Shown piece by piece: positions 61,382-64,000 of a DNA stretch of 64,000 bases. Under the pieces are notes generated by a model. That model ran no database searches. It saw nothing but the letters and a program-made list of their open reading frames with translations, and was not told where the DNA came from. The translations under genes and the position numbers were made by a program. Position 1 is the stretch's first letter. Each line of letters begins with the position of its first letter. Origin of the DNA: Lachnospiraceae bacterium (GTDB taxonomy: Bacteria; Bacillota; Clostridia; Lachnospirales; Lachnospiraceae); NCBI GenBank assembly GCA_022799175.1, contig JAAWNY010000005.1, forward strand, positions 1-64,000, given 5' to 3'.

Positions 61382-62902
61382 CTAAAATTCTGCCCTCGTT
61401 TTTACAAGCTCTCTCATTTTTAATTTTTCCTGAAAAGTATCGGGATGATCCAAAATTACTGCTACCAGGGAATCCGTTTCCTGTTCACAAAGTTCCCTCA
61501 CCTTCTCTATGAAAATTATTTCCTCCGGATAGCCCAGCCGAATTCCTGCTGACACCCAGATATCCCCCCATCCGGATCGCTCTAATCTTCTACACAAACT
61601 CTTCAGATTTTCCTTTCCTCCCATCAGCAAAAACACGCTCTGATGCGCTTCTAACAACTTCTCCACGTCACAATCCCTGCCATGAATGCTGGCCGGATAA
61701 ATCTCCTCCCAGGACCTTCCCAGCCGCGAGCAAAGACAAGACAATGTAGAAATCCCAGGAAAAATCCGGACACTGACGTTTGCTTTTGCAATCCCGCCTT
61801 TTCCCATCAAAGCATTCAGCAAAGAACTACAACCGCTGTAAAACCCCGTATCCCCGGAATATATTACCGCAATCCGAGAAAATTTCGGATGCTTCTCAAG
61901 CCAGTCTCGGATCTCTTCTCCCAGATATATCATCTTCCTGGGTTTTCCCTTCACCCATCGCTCCACATCTGCCAATAATCGCGGCGCTCCCAGTACTATC
62001 TCACACTGTTGCAGCGCCTCCCGTGCTTCCATCGTTAATTGATTCCCACATCCCATGCCGGCCCCAATCAAAAACACCTGCTGTCTGACCTCTGTCCGGC
62101 ATCTTTTCTCCGATATGTCTTCCCCATCCTTTGCCAGTAACTGTAATTCCTCTCTGGCCCGCTCCATCAAAATTCCCTGTTCTTTTCCCGGTCTCTGAAT
62201 TACAACCGTTTGCACCCCGCAGATTTCTGCCGCCCTGAGCTTTTCCAAAAATCCTCCCTGACTGCCTGACTCCTTTGTCACCAACCATTTGGCCCCGACA
62301 GCGCGAAGCATGGCCACATTCATTTCTTCTGAAAACGGTCCCTGCATAGCAATCAATTGCCGGCCGGATAACCCCAGTTTCTCACAGCGAGCCAGTACCT
62401 GACTGTCTGGCAGCACTCTGGCAAAAATACGCTCTTTTACAGACAATACTTCCACAAATACTGCCAATTCCTTACTACCGGTAGTCAAAAGCACTGGCTT
62501 GCTGTCCTTTTCCAGGATTTCTGCCGCTTCCTGTGCGCTATGCACCCGAACAATCTGCGGTTTCGGTTCCTCCTCTTCCTCTTTTGCCTCCTCTTCTTTT
62601 CGCAGTACCCGCAAGCAGCGTATTTCTGCCCGCTGGCATGCTTCCCGGATTTGCTCACTAGCCGCCATTGCATAAGGATGCGTCGCATCCAATACCAAAA
62701 GAGGCTGTTCTTTTTTCAGCAGCCGGAATATTCCCTCTTCATCCAATGTCCCACAACGCACCAATAAATCTTCCCTTTCTCCTGCTACTTTTTTTCCGTA
62801 TTCCGAAACCACACTGAGCAGAGTCGGAATTTTCTTTGATGCCGCATACATTGCCAGTTCCCGGCCCTCTGTCGTCCCTCCGAAAATTATTGCTTTCGTC
62901 AT
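61382..62902 (-). CDS. cbiJE: Fusion of cobalt-precorrin-6A reductase (CbiJ) and C5-methyltransferase (CbiE)
   Basis: A 506-aa two-domain protein. Residues 1 to about 250 are the CbiJ/CobK reductase: IIFGGTTEGRELAMYAA, the LDATHPYAMAASEQI motif and QLIAMQGPFSEEMNVAML. Residues about 275-500 are the CbiE methyltransferase: VFLIGAGMGCGNQLTMEA, IVLGAPRLL, IAVIYSGDTGFYSG and FPGISTLSCLCSRLG. An acidic run (KEEEAKEEEEEPKP) interrupts the CbiJ half. The two enzymes act on nearby steps, so the fusion is sensible. AAAGGACAGAGACAGG precedes the ATG. It follows cbiG by about 20 nt. Confidence 0.94.
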   Translation of the reverse strand: MTKAIIFGGTTEGRELAMYAASKKIPTLLSVVSEYGKKVAGEREDLLVRCGTLDEEGIFRLLKKEQPLLVLDATHPYAMAASEQIREACQRAEIRCLRVLRKEEEAKEEEEEPKPQIVRVHSAQEAAEILEKDSKPVLLTTGSKELAVFVEVLSVKERIFARVLPDSQVLARCEKLGLSGRQLIAMQGPFSEEMNVAMLRAVGAKWLVTKESGSQGGFLEKLRAAEICGVQTVVIQRPGKEQGILMERAREELQLLAKDGEDISEKRCRTEVRQQVFLIGAGMGCGNQLTMEAREALQQCEIVLGAPRLLADVERWVKGKPRKMIYLGEEIRDWLEKHPKFSRIAVIYSGDTGFYSGCSSLLNALMGKGGIAKANVSVRIFPGISTLSCLCSRLGRSWEEIYPASIHGRDCDVEKLLEAHQSVFLLMGGKENLKSLCRRLERSGWGDIWVSAGIRLGYPEEIIFIEKVRELCEQETDSLVAVILDHPDTFQEKLKMRELVKTRAEF

Positions 62903-62921
62903 CCTGTCTCTGTCCTTTCTG

Positions 62922-64000
62922 TCACTCTACCCCTCTTCTGCCATACTGCCGATCCCATTCTGCCTGTGCCACTGCCACTGTCACTCCGTTTTCCGCCCGC
63001 TTTCTTACCACAAGTCTTCCCCCTACTCCCGCTCCGGCAAGTGCCGCCCGTTCACATACATTGCCGGTTCCTGTCACCTGCCGGACAAAAGCAGATTCTT
63101 CCACGGATTCCTGAATTTGCTCCAGTTGCTCTGCCGAAAAAGTGAGAAAAGGCACAGCCCATTTTCTAGCCAACCAACAAATCCCTTCCTCCTCTTTCTT
63201 TCGATCAATGCTGGCCAGACAGCTTACCGCACGCCAGTCCAGCTTCGCCTCTCTTAAAATCCGTTCTATCATTTCCTCAATCCGTTCTTTTTTCATTCCT
63301 TTCCGGCAGCCGACTCCCACGATCAATATCCGGGGTAAAAGCCGCAAAAGCCGTCTTTCTGTGATCAGCTTTTTGAGCAACTCCTCCCCCGGATCCGGCT
63401 GCGTTCTCACAGTCAACCATAGGTTTCTCTCCCCGGCTTGTCCATAGAAATATCCGGCCGGCAATGGCTCAAGCAGAGGAAAATCGCTGAAAAATCCTAC
63501 CGGCTTCTCCTCCAGCAAAGACGCCGCCACCTGTTTTGCCTGTTCCCGATCCCCGATTTGCCATCCCCTCTCGGCCGCCCAGAAATCTGCTGCTTTCTTC
63601 TCGTTTACATCTGTCGCTGTGGTGATCACCGGCTGTGCACCACAGACGTTTGCCACCGTTTTCGTCAATTCATTGGCTCCTCCCACATGACCAGACAACA
63701 GAGAGATGACATAGTGCCCTGCCTCATCCATCACTACTACCGCCGGATCGGTCAGCTTGTCATTTAAAAAAGGAGCTATGGCCCGTACGGCAATTCCCAC
63801 TGCTCCAATATAAATCAATCCGTCTGCCTGTAAAAATTGTCTGCCTGTCCATTCTCCCACAGATTCTGCCATCAAATTAATCCCTGGCTGTCCGGCTCCG
63901 GCCTCCGCCAAAAAACGAGGCTGTATATATCCCTCGCACGCGTCTCCAGATTCTCGAAAATGTCTTGTCAGCCGGCTGCACCATCTGGCTCCGGCTCTGG
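62922..64000 (-). CDS. cbiG: Cobalt-precorrin-5A hydrolase CbiG (partial, runs off the right edge)
   Basis: CbiG opens the delta-lactone of cobalt-precorrin-5A. Visible segments are LIYIGAVGIAVRAIAPFL, VISLLSGHVGGANELTKTVA, and the C-terminal domain with LIVGVGCRKGMKKERIEEMI and FSAEQL. The ORF track begins at an internal TTG (63911), but the frame stays open to the window edge and still encodes CbiG-like sequence upstream (RHFRESGDACEGYIQPRFLAEAGAG). The true N-terminus therefore lies beyond position 64000. First visible gene of the cbiG-cbiJE-cbiT-cobU-cobS block. Confidence 0.93.
   Translation of the reverse strand, partial: RAGARWCSRLTRHFRESGDACEGYIQPRFLAEAGAGQPGINLMAESVGEWTGRQFLQADGLIYIGAVGIAVRAIAPFLNDKLTDPAVVVMDEAGHYVISLLSGHVGGANELTKTVANVCGAQPVITTATDVNEKKAADFWAAERGWQIGDREQAKQVAASLLEEKPVGFFSDFPLLEPLPAGYFYGQAGERNLWLTVRTQPDPGEELLKKLITERRLLRLLPRILIVGVGCRKGMKKERIEEMIERILREAKLDWRAVSCLASIDRKKEEEGICWLARKWAVPFLTFSAEQLEQIQESVEESAFVRQVTGTGNVCERAALAGAGVGGRLVVRKRAENGVTVAVAQAEWDRQYGRRGVE

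Noticed and set aside
63909-63911. TTG start of cbiG as given in the ORF track
   Set aside because: The frame continues upstream to the window edge with CbiG-like sequence, so this is an internal codon.

Overview
The window looks like a chromosomal segment of an anaerobic Clostridia member, most likely Lachnospiraceae. The evidence is moderate GC, very regular AGGAGG-type ribosome binding sites, CodY, a Gram-positive LexA motif (GAACNNNNGTTY), Thr/Glu/Ala-rich linkers behind lipoboxes, and the gene neighbourhoods comM-dprA-topA-codY-rpsB-tsf and tig-clpP-clpX-lon-engB. Genus cannot be fixed by eye. Almost everything is on the minus strand. No tRNA, rRNA, CRISPR array, prophage or insertion sequence was seen.

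Region by region. 1-7.9 kb: comM, dprA, topA, codY, rpsB, tsf (housekeeping, DNA processing, global regulation). 7.9-10.6 kb: a radical SAM protein with its DUF4130-type partner, a putative DNA repair pair, whose promoter is flanked by two LexA-like boxes. 10.6-17.7 kb: citrate lyase citD-citE-citF, a LysR regulator on the plus strand, and a tripartite tricarboxylate transporter tctC-tctB-tctA; together they suggest citrate import and cleavage. 17.9-22.7 kb: a four-SH3 NlpC/P60 cell-wall hydrolase, a split chromate transporter pair, a lipoprotein and a cytidylate kinase-like protein. 22.7-23.2 kb: a 240-bp imperfect inverted repeat. 23.2-26 kb: a three-gene ABC importer. 26.3-35.9 kb: PsiE-like protein, dipeptidase, mgsA, then the proteostasis block engB, lon, clpX, clpP, tig, and a CYTH protein.

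36-45.8 kb: a galactose-type sugar ABC transporter (mglB-mglA-mglC) preceded in transcription order by a YesN-type regulator, a YesM-type kinase, a membrane-anchored sugar-binding protein and a second sugar-binding lipoprotein. This resembles a three-component sugar-sensing system driving its transporter. 45.9-48.6 kb and 59.4-64 kb: two blocks of anaerobic cobalamin synthesis (cobU-like, cbiB, cobD; and cbiG, cbiJ-cbiE fusion, cbiT, cobU, cobS). cbiG runs off the right edge.

Between the cobalamin blocks (48.7-59.3 kb) lie an fsa-type transaldolase and the most unusual part of the window: two paralogous cassettes, each a large lipoprotein (solute-binding domain plus a C-terminal 5'-nucleotidase-C-like domain) followed by a membrane hybrid histidine kinase with two receiver domains. 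An acetyltransferase sits between the cassettes, all five genes can be read from one strong promoter, and no permease is nearby. I infer a binding-protein-coupled phosphorelay whose ligand and output are unknown.

Starts were set by ribosome-binding-site position, and they differ from the ORF track for many genes. Promoters and terminators were read by eye and none has been tested.
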